NCBI GenBank assembly: GCA_963789555.1
Contig: CAWBKY010000005.1
Coordinates: 1 to 64,000, forward strand
Direction: 5' to 3'
Source: JACXTP01 sp963789555
Lineage (GTDB): Archaea > Thermoplasmatota > Thermoplasmata > Methanomassiliicoccales > UBA472
DNA: 64,000 bases
Part shown: piece by piece, positions 18,469 through 27,727 of the stretch
Layout: each line of letters opens with the position of its first letter
How positions within the stretch are numbered: the stretch's first letter is position 1
Position numbers and translations under genes: made by a program
The notes under the pieces: model-generated
The model's input: only the letters and a program-made list of their open reading frames with translations
Databases searched by the model: none
What the model was told of the DNA's origin: nothing

Positions 18469-19379
18469 TTGTATGCCTCCCGGTAACGCGCCAGGACGAT
18501 GTCCGCCACGATGTTCACGGCGAAGGTGATGATGAAGAGCAGGAGGCCGACCGCGAACAATGCCTGATACTGCAAGGAGCCGGATGCGGCCTCGGGGATC
18601 TCGATGGCGAGGGTGGCCGGCATGGTGAGCACGGGATAGAGCGGGTTCCAGGTGTTGAGGGCGGCGTTCCCGGCGGCCATGGTGACGGCCATGGTCTCGC
18701 CGATGGCCCTCCCCAGCGCCAGGACTATCGACGCGATGATGCCGGAGAAGGCGGCGGGGACCACCGCGTGGCGAATGGTCTCCCACTTGGTGGCGCCGAG
18801 GGCGTAGGAGGCCTCCCGGAGGGAGTTGGGAACGGCGTTCATGGCCTCCTCGGCGATGGTCACCTGGATGGGGATCATCATGACGGCTAGGATTATTCCG
18901 GCCAACAGGGCGTTGAGCTTGGAATATGGGTCGAAGATGATCATGACATAGTCAGCGAGTATGATCACGGCGAACAGACCGAGCACCACCGACGGAACGC
19001 TGGCGATGATCTCGATGAAAGGCTTGAGCCAGTTCTTGAGCTTGGGGTCGGCGACCTCGGAGATGTAGATGGAGGCGCCCAGACCGATGGGTATGGCGAT
19101 GAGCCCGGCGATGATGGAAACCAGCAGAGTGCCGGTCAGGAGGGGCTGAACGCCGAACAGGGGGTAGTTGGGATGGAACGGGTTCCATTGCTCCCCGGTG
19201 AGGAAGTCATAGAAGCTGACCTCCTCGAAGAAGGGGATGGAGTTGCCGATCAGCATCCAGAAGATCAGGAAGAGCACGGAAAGGCAAATGACCATGCACG
19301 TGAAGAGCACGGCACTGACCAGTATCTCCTTGAACCGGCGGCTCTGATCGACACCATAGCTCGATATTTTCTTGGCCAT
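18465..19379 (-). CDS. pstC: Phosphate ABC transporter permease PstC
   Basis: 304 residues from MAKKISSYG at 19379, with six predicted spans. The EAA coupling loop is EEAMNAVPNSLREASYALGATKWETIRHAVVP, followed by the conserved GRAIGETMAVTMAAGN. A periplasmic-facing loop after span 1 (FYDFLTGEQWNPFHPNY) is typical of PstC. The stop overlaps the pstA start (ATGA). Intact, unlike its neighbours. Confidence 0.95.
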   Translation of the reverse strand: MAKKISSYGVDQSRRFKEILVSAVLFTCMVICLSVLFLIFWMLIGNSIPFFEEVSFYDFLTGEQWNPFHPNYPLFGVQPLLTGTLLVSIIAGLIAIPIGLGASIYISEVADPKLKNWLKPFIEIIASVPSVVLGLFAVIILADYVMIIFDPYSKLNALLAGIILAVMMIPIQVTIAEEAMNAVPNSLREASYALGATKWETIRHAVVPAAFSGIIASIVLALGRAIGETMAVTMAAGNAALNTWNPLYPVLTMPATLAIEIPEAASGSLQYQALFAVGLLLFIITFAVNIVADIVLARYREAYK

Positions 19380-19444
19380 TTCATCCTTCCTTTGATTAGA
19401 AAAGATTGAGGCCCGGAGGGCGACCGGGCCTCGAGTTTCAGGGT

Positions 19445-20444
19445 TTAGTTGCGCCTCTCTATCATCATGGCGTTCTCGTCGGACATGATGACCTGGGCGG
19501 CCGTGTCCTGCGGGGCATATCCGATGCCCACATAGCCGATGCCACCGGGGTTGTCCTCCACCTGGACCACTACCTGGGAGCTGCCGGTGAACTGCTGCAT
19601 GGAGGCAGAGTAGTTCTCGTTCTTCAGCACCACTTCCTGGAAGTAGGCATAGGTGCCGGAGGCCTGGTTGCGGCCGTAGAGCAGGACCGGGGCGTTCTCT
19701 CCGCCGACCTGGTTCCAGTTGGTGTAGGTGCCATTGTATAGCCCGCGCAGCTGCTCCATGGTCAGGACCTCGATGGGGTTGTCGGAGTTCACGATGATGG
19801 CGATGCCGTCCACGGCGACGCGCCACTCCACCGGGTTCACACCGTTGGCGATGGCCTGGTCGATCTCGCTCTGCTTCATGGCGCGGGAGGCCTGGGCCAC
19901 GTCGACGTCACCGTTGATGAGGGCGGTGATGCCGGTACCGGAGCCGCCACCGGCGATGCTGACATCGATGCTCTTGTCGGTCTTGAAGTTGGAGGACCAC
20001 AACTGGCAGATCTCCAGCATGGTGTCTGAGCCCTTCTGCTGTATGCGAGGAGGTGCTGCTGCTCGGGGTGCCCTGGGTGGTCAGCTTGGACCTCTCAGCG
20101 GCCAGGACATCGGCCGGCAGGGCATAGAAGCCCGAGTCCACGGCCTGGGCCTGTCCCTTGTCGGCGGTCAGAACATAGTCGATCCAAGTGTAGACGGAAC
20201 CATTGGGATATCCGTCAGTGTAGAGGTAGAGGTAACGGGCCAATGGGTAGCTCTTGTTGTAGACGGCGGTCTCATCCAGAGGCGAAAAGGCCGGAGCGGT
20301 GCTGTTGTTCTTCAACAGGACGATCTTGGATGTGGTCTCCTCGTTGTTGTCCCCATCCCCCATGAGCACGAAGGCGCCCACGGCGGCGGCGATGACCACG
20401 ACCACCACTACAACGGCCAGCATTGTCATTGTCTTCTTTTCCAT
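19445..20444 (-). CDS. pstS: Phosphate-binding protein PstS with circularly permuted segment order, one frameshift
   Basis: Extracytoplasmic phosphate receptor for PstCAB. It starts at 20444 with a short Lys-rich N-terminus and a Val/Ala membrane anchor. Next comes what in ordinary PstS is the C-terminal segment: LLKNNSTAPAFSPLDETAVYNKSYPLARYLYLYT through VDSGFYALP. After a Ser/Thr linker and one extra base near 20045 comes the ordinary N-terminal segment: QQKGSDTML, then the ligand loop GGGSGTGITALING, ASRAMKQSE, VDGIAIIVN and GRNQASGTYAYF. It ends after GIGYVGIGYAP, exactly where a normal PstS would go on to the segment found here at the front. All phosphate-site loops are present. Total about 332 residues, a normal size. 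Confidence 0.9.
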
Positions 20445-20599
20445 TTGATCACCATAGGTCGGATAGGGCGAGGGCGAGGGGCAGTGGTCAGCATCGTTCG
20501 AACAAGGAGGAAAGCCGATGTCCTTTCAAGCCTGCTGTTCCACCTGCCCTTATCTTGCCCTGCCTGCATCCTATTCGAAAAAGCGAGTCCGGGAGTAGG

Positions 20600-20690
20600 G
20601 CTATATACATTGTGCAGGTAGAATATATTCTAATATATTGTATATATATCTATATATTCAATATGTATTGTATATACAATATCTAGATAA
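20600..20690. promoter_or_regulatory. Divergent promoter/operator region of the pst operon and AbrB-PhoU gene
   Basis: A very A/T-rich stretch with two perfect 14-base palindromes, TAGAATATATTCTA at 20619-20632 and ATTGTATATACAAT at 20667-20680, and a longer imperfect inverted repeat (ATATTG...CAATAT, 20635-20664) between them. It separates pstS (starts 20444, minus) from the regulator gene (starts 20722, plus). TATA-like sequence is found on both strands. It may bind a phosphate-responsive regulator, possibly the adjacent AbrB-domain protein; that is inference. Confidence 0.6.
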
Positions 20691-20721
20691 CCATACCTTT
20701 ACAAGTCGGGAGGTCGTGCAA

Positions 20722-21734
20722 TTGGAGATAAGGAGAATACAGAAGACCGGGGCATCCACCCTTACGGTGTCATTGCCGAAATCATGGGTGGACCAGCAGA
20801 ACCTCAAGCCCGGGGATCCCGTTTCCATGGTGGTTCTCCCCGATGGCACGATATCGGTCGACCCCAAGACCGACCGCAAGCGGGAGACCCAGAGACGTCT
20901 GATATGGTTGGATCAGAATGAGAACGCCGAGCACCTCACCCGCAAGCTCATCGGGGCCTATCTGGCCGGCTATCAACATCATCGAGGTCCGCTCCAAGGA
21001 GCGCTTGGACCATGATATGAAGCATGCCATCAAGGACTTCTCCCGACTGGTCATCGGTCCGGAGGTCATCGAGGAGACGGCGAATTACATCGTCTTGCAC
21101 GACCTGTCCGACCCGGTGGAGCTGCCGCAGGAGAAGTGCGTGCGTCGCATGCACCTCATCGTCAACTCCATGCACAGTGATGCCATGGATGCGCTGGCGA
21201 CATTGGACGTGGACCTGGCCCATGACATCGTCGAACGCGACGCGGACGTGGACCGCCTGTACTGGATGGCGGTCAAGCAGTATAACCTCATCCTCAAGGA
21301 CCGCAAGCTCTCCGAAAAGATAGGCGTGGACATCTTCGAGGGCATGAACCTGATGATCATCGCCCGTGGCGTGGAGCGCATCGGCGACCATGCTGAGAAG
21401 ATCGCCAAGAACGTGATATTGGCCAACGAAGAGGGGCTTGAAGTTCGACAAGGTGGAAGAGATGCGCAAGATGAGCGCCTCCGGGTTGGCAATATTGGAC
21501 AAGGCCATCGAATCGCATCTCTTCAAGAACATCAAGACCGCCAACGCCGCCATCGATGCCGGCAACGATGTGGTGGCCCGCTGCGAGAAGCTCAGCTCCG
21601 ATGTGCGTTCCAAGCACACCGAGGCGGCGGTGATCTACTCCTCCATCGTCGATTCGATAATCCGCGTCACCATGTACGCCATGGACATCGCCGAGATAGC
21701 CATCAACGGCGCCATGCGCAATGAGGCGCTCTAA
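20722..21734 (+). CDS. AbrB/SpoVT-domain PhoU-like phosphate regulator, two frameshifts
   Basis: N-terminal AbrB swapped-hairpin DNA-binding domain (LEIRRIQKTGASTLTVSLPKSWVDQQNLKPGD) followed by two PhoU helical repeats (MDALATLDVDLAHDIVERDADVDRLY, IIARGVERIGDHAEKIAKNV, later VYSSIVDSIIRVTMYAMDIAE-like). Extra bases near 20975 and 21437 split it; joined length is about 336 residues. Start TTG 20722 after GGGAGG, or GTG 20716. Archaeal proteins of this layout are thought to regulate phosphate uptake genes, and this one lies divergent from pst. Confidence 0.88.
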
Positions 21735-21812
21735 GAAATGTGCTCACATTTAGATGAAAAAATGAAAATTGATGTCGGAAGGCGATGCCTTCCAATTTCA
21801 CTGAAATGTTTT

Positions 21813-22321
21813 TCAATCCAGGTTGAAGCCACCGTGCTTCTGGAAGTGCTGCGGCCAGGCCGCCTTCGTTGAGGATCTTCACCATCACCGCTGGCAACGG
21901 CACCGCCTTGATCTGCTGGCCGGTGGTCCGGTTGATCACGACCCCCTTCTCCAGGTCCACCGACGAGCTCGTCCCCCTCGGAGATCTGGCTGGTGTCGCA
22001 CTCGATGACCGGCAGCCCGACGTTGATGCAGTTGCGGAAGAAGATGCGCGCGAAGGACTGGGCCAGAACGGCACTGATGCCCGCGGCCTGGATGACCAGA
22101 GGGGCCTGCTCCCGGCTGGAGCCCATGCCGAAGTTCGTGCCGCCCACGATGAAGTTGCCCTTCTCGATCTCCTTGTGGAAGTTGGGGCGGATGTCCTCCA
22201 TGAGATGGGTGGACAGCTCCTTCATGTCGGTGCTCTTGAACTTGTACTTGCCGCTGATGATGTAGTCGGTGTTGATGTTGTTGCCGAAGACGTGGGCCTT
22301 CCCTTGCATCTTGGGGTCCAT
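21813..22321 (-). CDS. leuD: Aconitase-family small subunit (LeuD / homoaconitase small), two frameshifts
   Basis: Small subunit of 3-isopropylmalate dehydratase or homoaconitase. ATG 22321 overlaps the large-subunit stop. NTDYIISGKYKFKSTD is the substrate-loop region, and GGTNFGMGSSREQAPLVIQAAGISAVLAQSFARIFFRNCIN is the conserved swivelling-domain core. Extra bases near 21965 and 21845 must be removed to read GDELVVDLEKG and the C-terminus GLAQHFQKHGGFNLD. The YKFKSTD loop does not match the textbook isopropylmalate or homoaconitate signatures well, so specificity is open. Confidence 0.85.
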
Positions 22322-23572
22322 CACAGCACCTCCCTCGGGTCGGCTATGCAGCCCTTGAGGGCGCTGTAGGCCGCGGTCGCCGGACTGGCCAGATAGATGT
22401 CGGCCTTGGTGTTGCCCATGCGCCCCTTGAAGTTGCGGTTGGCGGTGGACAGGACCACCTCGCCGTCGGAGGGCACCCCGTTGCAGGTACCGACGCACGG
22501 ACCGCAGGAAGGCGACAACAATGTGGCGCCTGCCTTGACCAGCTTCTCGATGATCCCGCTGGTGAGCGCGCGGATGTAGGTCTCCTTCGATGCGGGGGCG
22601 ACGATGAGGCGGACATGGTTGCTGACATGTTTGCCCGGCAAGGATGTTCGCCGCCACCTCCAGGTCCTCGTAGCGCCCGTTGGTGCAGGTGCCGATGAAC
22701 ACCTGGTCCACCTTGAGGCCGGCCACCTTCTCCACGCCTTCGACGTTGTCCACGTCGGGCGGGCAGGCGATCTGCGGCCCCATCTTGCTCAGGTCCTCCA
22801 CGATGACGCGGTCGTAGACGGCGTCCATGGTGGCGTAGACCGCCTTGTAGGGCGATGTGGCCTTGTCCTTCAGGTAGTCGATGGTCTTCTGGTCCACGTG
22901 GATGAGGCCGGCCTTGGCGCCCGTTTCCACCGCCAGGTTGGAGATGGTCATGCGCCCCTCGATGCTCAGGTCGTCGATGACGGAGCCATATATCTCCAAG
23001 GCCTTGTAGGTCGCCCCATTGGCGGTCAGCGTGCTGACCATGTGCAGCGCCACGTCCTTGGCGTAGACGCCCTTCTGCAATCTTCCCTGATAGACCAACT
23101 TGATGCTCTGGGGGACCTTGAACCACATCTTGCCGCTGATGAGCGCGGCCGCCATGTCGGTGGAGCCGACGCCGGTGCTGAACACGTTCAGCGCACCGTA
23201 GGTGGTGGTGTGCGAGTCCGCCCCGATGACGATCATCCCGGGCAATACCTTCCCTGACTCCGGGAGCAGTGTGTGGCACACGCCCTCGCCGACGTCATAG
23301 ATCTTGACGCCCTGCTTGTGGGCGAACTCCCTCATCTGCTTGTGCAGGTTGGAGACGCCCTCCAGAGGCGATGGCACGTTATGGTCGATGACGATGGCGT
23401 ACTTGGACGGGTCCTGGACCTTCTGGCCGCCCATGTCGTGGAAGGCTTTGATGGTCAAAGGGGTGGTCCCGTCCTGGCTCATCATGTAGTCGACCGGGGC
23501 GACCACGATCTCCCCGGCCCTGACCTTCTTACCGACGTGATTGGATATGATCTCCTCAGCTATGGTTCCCAT
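22321..23572 (-). CDS. leuC: Aconitase-family large subunit (LeuC / homoaconitase large), one frameshift
   Basis: Iron-sulfur hydro-lyase large subunit of about 416 residues. Cluster cysteines are in FIGTCTNGRYEDL and SPSCGPCVGTCNG. Other marks are VIDHNVPSP, GADSHTTTYGALNVFSTGVGSTDMAAAL and NRNFKGRMGN. One extra base near 22640 (in AGKHVSNHV) divides it. Lies between the synthase gene upstream and the small subunit downstream, forming a synthase-isomerase operon for leucine or for 2-oxoacid chain elongation. Confidence 0.9.
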
Positions 23573-23593
23573 GATTTCATGCTCCCGTTGGGC

Positions 23594-24772
23594 TCATTCC
23601 TTCGTACCGGCCACCAGGCCAGCCTTGTAGTCCATGTACATGTAGACCAGCTCCTTCTCGGTCAGGCTGCGCTTGAGCGCGATGGAGTTGGCCCGGACGG
23701 ACTCCAGAATGATTCCTGCGGCCTCGTCGTCCACCTCGTAACCGTACTTGGCCAGCATCTGCTTGACGGTGTGGCGTCCGGAGTGCTTGCCGATGACGAT
23801 CTTACGTTTCAGGCCGACCTCCTCCGGGGTGTAGGGCTCGTAGTTGCTCAGGTATTTGATGACGCCATCGGTATGGATGCCGGCCTCATGCGCGAAGCAG
23901 TTCTCCCCGACGATGGGCTTCCAGCCAGGAATGGTGCGGCTGGCCGCACTGGCCACGTACTCGGAGACCTCGCGGAACCGGGTGGTGTCGAAGTGCACGT
24001 CCATCTTCAGGATGTGCTTGGCCGTCATGGCGATCTCCTCCAGGGGGCTGTTCCCGGTGCGCTCGCCGATGCCCAGCACGGTGGTGGAGACGAACTTGGC
24101 CCCGGCCTGGACGCCGGCTATGGCGTTGGCGGTGGCCATGCCGAAGTCGTTATGGGTATGCATCTCCACATCGATCTTGGCGTGCTCGATGATGCGCTTG
24201 ATGTCGTCATAGGAGCGGCGAGGCTCCAACATCCCGATGGTGTCGCAGTAGCGGAAACGGTTCGCCCCCGCCTCCTTGGCGGTCTTGGCGAAGGTGATGA
24301 GGAAGTCCGGGTCGGCGCGGGAGGCGTCCTCGGCGTTGGCGGAGATGTAGACGCCGTGCGCCTTGGCGTACTCCACGGCCTCGGTGATCTTCTCCAACAC
24401 CCACTCCCTCGACTTCATGAGCTTGTGCTGGATGTGGATGTCGGACGATGACATGGATATGGCCACGGAGTCGACGCCGCAATCGATGCTGTGGGCGATG
24501 TCCTCCTTGTTGGCGCGGTTCCAGCCCAGGATGGAGGCGTCCAATCCTAGACCGGCTATCTGTTTGACAGCCTTCTTCTCGTCCCCGCCCATGGCCGGGA
24601 TGCCCGCCTCGATCTGCTGAACCCCGATCTCGTCCAGCAGCTTGGCTATGCGCAACTTCTCCAGGTTGGCGAAGACTATCCCTGCGGACTGCTCCCCGTC
24701 CCTTAGGGTGGTGTCGCAAATCACTAGCGGGTACTGGTTCAATTTGTTCAGTATCTTCGAGCTGTCCTTCAT
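23594..24772 (-). CDS. Homocitrate/2-isopropylmalate-type synthase (NifV/AksA/LeuA family)
   Basis: Claisen-type condensation of acetyl-CoA with a 2-oxoacid. The 392-residue protein has CDTTLRDGEQSAGIVF, EAGIPAMGGDEK, the metal-binding HTHNDFGMATANA and GERTGNSPLEEI, and GENCFAHEAGIHTDG. The length and the absence of a long C-terminal regulatory domain fit homocitrate synthases (NifV, or AksA of methanogen coenzyme B synthesis) better than allosteric leucine-type LeuA. The adjacent LeuCD-like subunits would then act on homoaconitate homologues. Intact. Confidence 0.88.
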   Translation of the reverse strand: MKDSSKILNKLNQYPLVICDTTLRDGEQSAGIVFANLEKLRIAKLLDEIGVQQIEAGIPAMGGDEKKAVKQIAGLGLDASILGWNRANKEDIAHSIDCGVDSVAISMSSSDIHIQHKLMKSREWVLEKITEAVEYAKAHGVYISANAEDASRADPDFLITFAKTAKEAGANRFRYCDTIGMLEPRRSYDDIKRIIEHAKIDVEMHTHNDFGMATANAIAGVQAGAKFVSTTVLGIGERTGNSPLEEIAMTAKHILKMDVHFDTTRFREVSEYVASAASRTIPGWKPIVGENCFAHEAGIHTDGVIKYLSNYEPYTPEEVGLKRKIVIGKHSGRHTVKQMLAKYGYEVDDEAAGIILESVRANSIALKRSLTEKELVYMYMDYKAGLVAGTKE

Positions 24773-25132
24773 CTCTCATTCCTTTCCCTGACGCATCGAT
24801 ATGATGGGGGAGTGACTGCCTACGGCCTGCCCCTACCCTAGTGCAATCTTCGCCAATATTTGTTCCATCTGACCTTGTGTAGACAAATGTCCAAGAATCG
24901 AGTCCGCTCATGGACATATGTCGAGATGTGACATGGCATAAGGTCGCACGCGGATTTTACTTCATATAGGGTGCGGTACAAAAGAGTTTCGTTCTGTGGC
25001 CTCCTGTTGGCCTGTCCGTCGTCGGCTAGAACCACCATCGTCATACTGGATGATCATCGACAACATTAAGTATTCTAAATGTAAAGAAATCACTCCATTG
25101 TTTTAATATATGGCCCATGAATGGTTTTTACG
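24773..25132. other. Divergent intergenic region before the synthase operon and DUF1638 gene
   Basis: About 360 bases with no credible gene. TTTTAATATATGG at 25101-25113 lies about 25-30 bases before ATG 25133 and is a good TATA box for the DUF1638 gene. The leader of the minus-strand synthase gene shows no recognised attenuator or riboswitch. Confidence 0.45.
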
Positions 25133-25997
25133 ATGGTGGGAAGGACACTAGGTGTGGTCTGCTGTCTGGTATTGGCGGACGAGCTCGTCCATGTCATATC
25201 CAGAGACACTGAGGTCACCCGGGTCCTGGTGGTCAAAGGGGAGGAAGGCGACATCCTTGAACACAAACTGAGGGAGTGGCCGCGTCCCTTCGAGTTGGCC
25301 ATGGTGGACCAGGTCAAACTGTTGCGGATGGATGGGGACGAAGGTCTGACGGTCCTGGTGCGGGTGCTGCCGGCCGGACCTCACGATAATTCCGGTGATC
25401 TGCGGGCGGCGATCGAGGGAGCGGTGGACGAGATTTGCGATAGATGCGATTCGATCTTCCTGTTCTATGGCCTATGCCGTAACTCGTTGTACAAAACGGA
25501 GCGCATCGCGGACCGCATCGGTAAGCCCGTGAGCCTGCTGGTCGATACCTGAAGGGCATCCGGTGGACGATTGCTTCGGAGCGAACATCGGGGGGAAGAG
25601 GCCATACCTCAACGCCATCAAGGAAAACCATGGCACGATCTTCGTCTTCCCCGGATACGCCGAGAACTGGCACCGACGACAGAGAAAGAAGGACCTGGTC
25701 AAGGTGGTGGAGCAGGTGGAGCAGATGCGGTTCGTCTTCGAGAGGACCGGATACAACCGGGTGATGATGCTCGAGAACGGACTGGGAGACCATGATAAGT
25801 TCAGCGAGAGGGTCAATGGGTTCGCCAGGATGTTCAACTTCCAGGTGCTGGACCGGCAATGCCGCTTGGACGTGTTCGAACATTCCTATGCCGAGGCGAA
25901 GAAGACCCTGGACCAGTGCGTCGGACCGAGGGGTCACGGGCGCGTGAGGGCGATCGGCGATCTAGCAGACCTGTGTGCTTGGCGCCCTGTTCCTTGA
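25133..25997 (+). CDS. DUF1638 protein, one frameshift
   Basis: About 288 residues of a family of unknown biochemical function that is frequent in methanogens near corrinoid methyltransferase genes. It begins LGVVCCLVLADELVHVI, continues to CDSIFLFYGLCRNSL, and after one extra base at about 25550 reads EGHPVDDCFGANIGGKRPYLNAI and ENWHRRQRKKDLVKVVEQVEQM, YNRVMMLENGLGD. The GxC-N and conserved DDC cysteines may be functional. Start chosen at ATG 25133 because of the TATA spacing; ATG 25121 is possible. Confidence 0.8.
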
Positions 25998-26058
25998 CCT
26001 TATGCCAGTGATTCCCTTAGGACCTCGAGGGTCCCTTCCCGGCTCTCATGCCTCAACT

Positions 26059-26598
26059 TCAGGTCGGCCGCGAAACGTTTGCTCTTCGGCGAGCAAGCTC
26101 ATCCCTGTCGCCCACACCAGTATCGACGAAGAGGACCCGTTCATAGCCGTTGAAGAAAAGGCCAAGCATATAATCGACATCGAAATCCAATATATCGGTC
26201 TTCATCTTGCGCTTCATGTCCTTCTCGAAATACTCCTTCCCCCAATCGGCGAAGAAAGGGGTGGCGAACATCGTCCCAGCGCATATCTTCCTCTCCCGGT
26301 CGTACTCGTCGGGTGTGAGCAGGACCCCGATGCAATCGTCCGCAGGGAGCTTGATGGTGGGCACCTTCAGCTCGTTCTCGATGTCCTTCAGCGATTGGCA
26401 TATGCCGTAGCCGAGCAGGACCACGTCGGCCCGCCCCTCCCAGGCGTTCACCTTCTCGATTATGGCGGCCCGCAGCTCCTTCGGGTACTCATGCAGCCCG
26501 AACTCCACGTACTCCTTGTAGATGATGTCCGGGTCATCACCCAGGACCTGGTCCAGTTCTTGCCTGAAGGTCTCGCAGGCGATCACAGCTATCCTCAT
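26059..26598 (-). CDS. DUF1638 protein
   Basis: 179 residues from MRIAVIACETFRQELDQVL. Shares with the neighbouring DUF1638 protein the order VVLLGYGICQSL, then PADDCIGVLLTPDEYDRE and a C-terminal GYERVLFVDTGVGDRDE. The function of the family is unknown; corrinoid or methyl-transfer association in methanogens is known only from gene context. The start is set by the conserved N-terminus rather than by the ATG at 26622. Its 5' end is partly duplicated at 27466-27550. Confidence 0.82.
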   Translation of the reverse strand: MRIAVIACETFRQELDQVLGDDPDIIYKEYVEFGLHEYPKELRAAIIEKVNAWEGRADVVLLGYGICQSLKDIENELKVPTIKLPADDCIGVLLTPDEYDRERKICAGTMFATPFFADWGKEYFEKDMKRKMKTDILDFDVDYMLGLFFNGYERVLFVDTGVGDRDELARRRANVSRPT

Positions 26599-26711
26599 GT
26601 AACACATCCTGATCGACCCCACCTTCCGATTAGCAAGGATCGACCGATGATTAATGACGATTCTGGAAATATTAAAATATTACTATGTATAATTATTCTA
26701 TTACGATTAAG

Positions 26712-27468
26712 ATGAGAGCTTCGGACATCCAGGACCAAATAGAATCCTTGCGGACCGAGGTCAGGGGCATCAACACACTCCTCCAGAGGATCCAAGCGGA
26801 GGACGTGAGGCGAGTATACGGAAGCCAGATCAGGTCGGTGCTGGTCGAGAGGGCCCAACGATTCTTCGAAAAGAAAGGAAGACTGTTGGGGAATGGGCCC
26901 CCATGGTATGGCTGGATGAGTTCGAGGAAAGGACCATGGTCGATGATCGACCAAACGATCTCCGCCTATCAGCTGCTTGACCAGGGAGGAGGCGATCAAG
27001 GTCCTGGGAGGTTTCGTCTCCGGTGAATGGCCGGATGGACCGAAGGAATCATTCCAACGCTGCATGCGACTGGTGAACGAAATCGTCGAGCAATTCGACA
27101 ACTACTTTTCCATATCGGTTGGATGGAATGAGCAGCTATCCGGTCCAGGACCCTCCCAGAAGGTCAAGTTCGCTGGAAGAAATGAGGTCCTGAGCCCTGA
27201 GAAGGTTGAGGAATTGATCGGACCACTTTCCAACGCGATAAGGGTAGGTGTGCTTTTGGAGCTGAAGGCCAGGGAGGGCGGCCTGACCGAACTGAGCCGA
27301 AGGATGGGGTTGCAAAAAGGGCACCTCCAATTCCATGTCAAGATCCTAAGTGAGGCTGGTTATGTGCTTCTGGACAGAAGGACCCACCTTTATTTTTTGA
27401 CATCAAGAGGGGAAAGAGCGTTGAAGGGGCTCGGGGAAATGGTGAAAGATCTGGAACTAAAGGAATGA
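26712..27468 (+). CDS. Winged-helix transcriptional regulator (ArsR-like), one frameshift
   Basis: About 250 residues. The N-terminus is a coiled-coil-like helix (MRASDIQDQIESLRTEVRGINTLLQRIQAEDVRRVYG). After a shift of one base between about 26880 and 26990 the C-terminal half carries a winged helix: IGPLSNAIRVGVLLELKAREGGLTELSRRMGLQKGHLQFHVKILSEAGYVLLD. The wing resembles ArsR/PadR-type dimers. It is divergent from the DUF1638 gene and probably controls it; the shared upstream region is very A/T-rich (26655-26700). Effector unknown. Confidence 0.75.
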
Positions 27469-27550
27469 TGTCCGGGTCATCCCCCAGGACCTTGTCCAGT
27501 TCCTGCCTGAAGGTCTCGCGGGCGATCACCGCTATCCTCAATGTAACCAT
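27466..27550 (-). pseudogene. Truncated duplicate of the DUF1638 gene 5' end
   Basis: About 76 bases repeat 26523-26600 with roughly five substitutions and a one-base insertion. They encode LRIAVIARETFRQELDKVLGDDPDII, then run straight into the antisense of the winged-helix gene. The copy begins exactly at that gene's stop codon, so it is a recombination remnant rather than a working gene. Confidence 0.8.
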
Positions 27551-27727
27551 CTCCTATCCTGAGACCATCGGACCCCAGGCATACCGACCCTATCAAAGGG
27601 TGGCGCGATGGATTGATCGACCGACTTGAAAAAAGGTTGTATAGGTCCGACTCGAAGTGCCGCTGTTGAAGGAGCCTTTAAAATGCCAACGAGCAAGGGT
27701 CGAGGTGGGGCAGGGCGTTCGAGGCCA

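Noticed and set aside
20445..20721. Small open frame (MYIYLYIQYV...) preceding the AbrB-PhoU gene
   Set aside because: Translation of the A/T-rich palindromic promoter region; the gene starts at TTG 20722 after a clear ribosome binding site.
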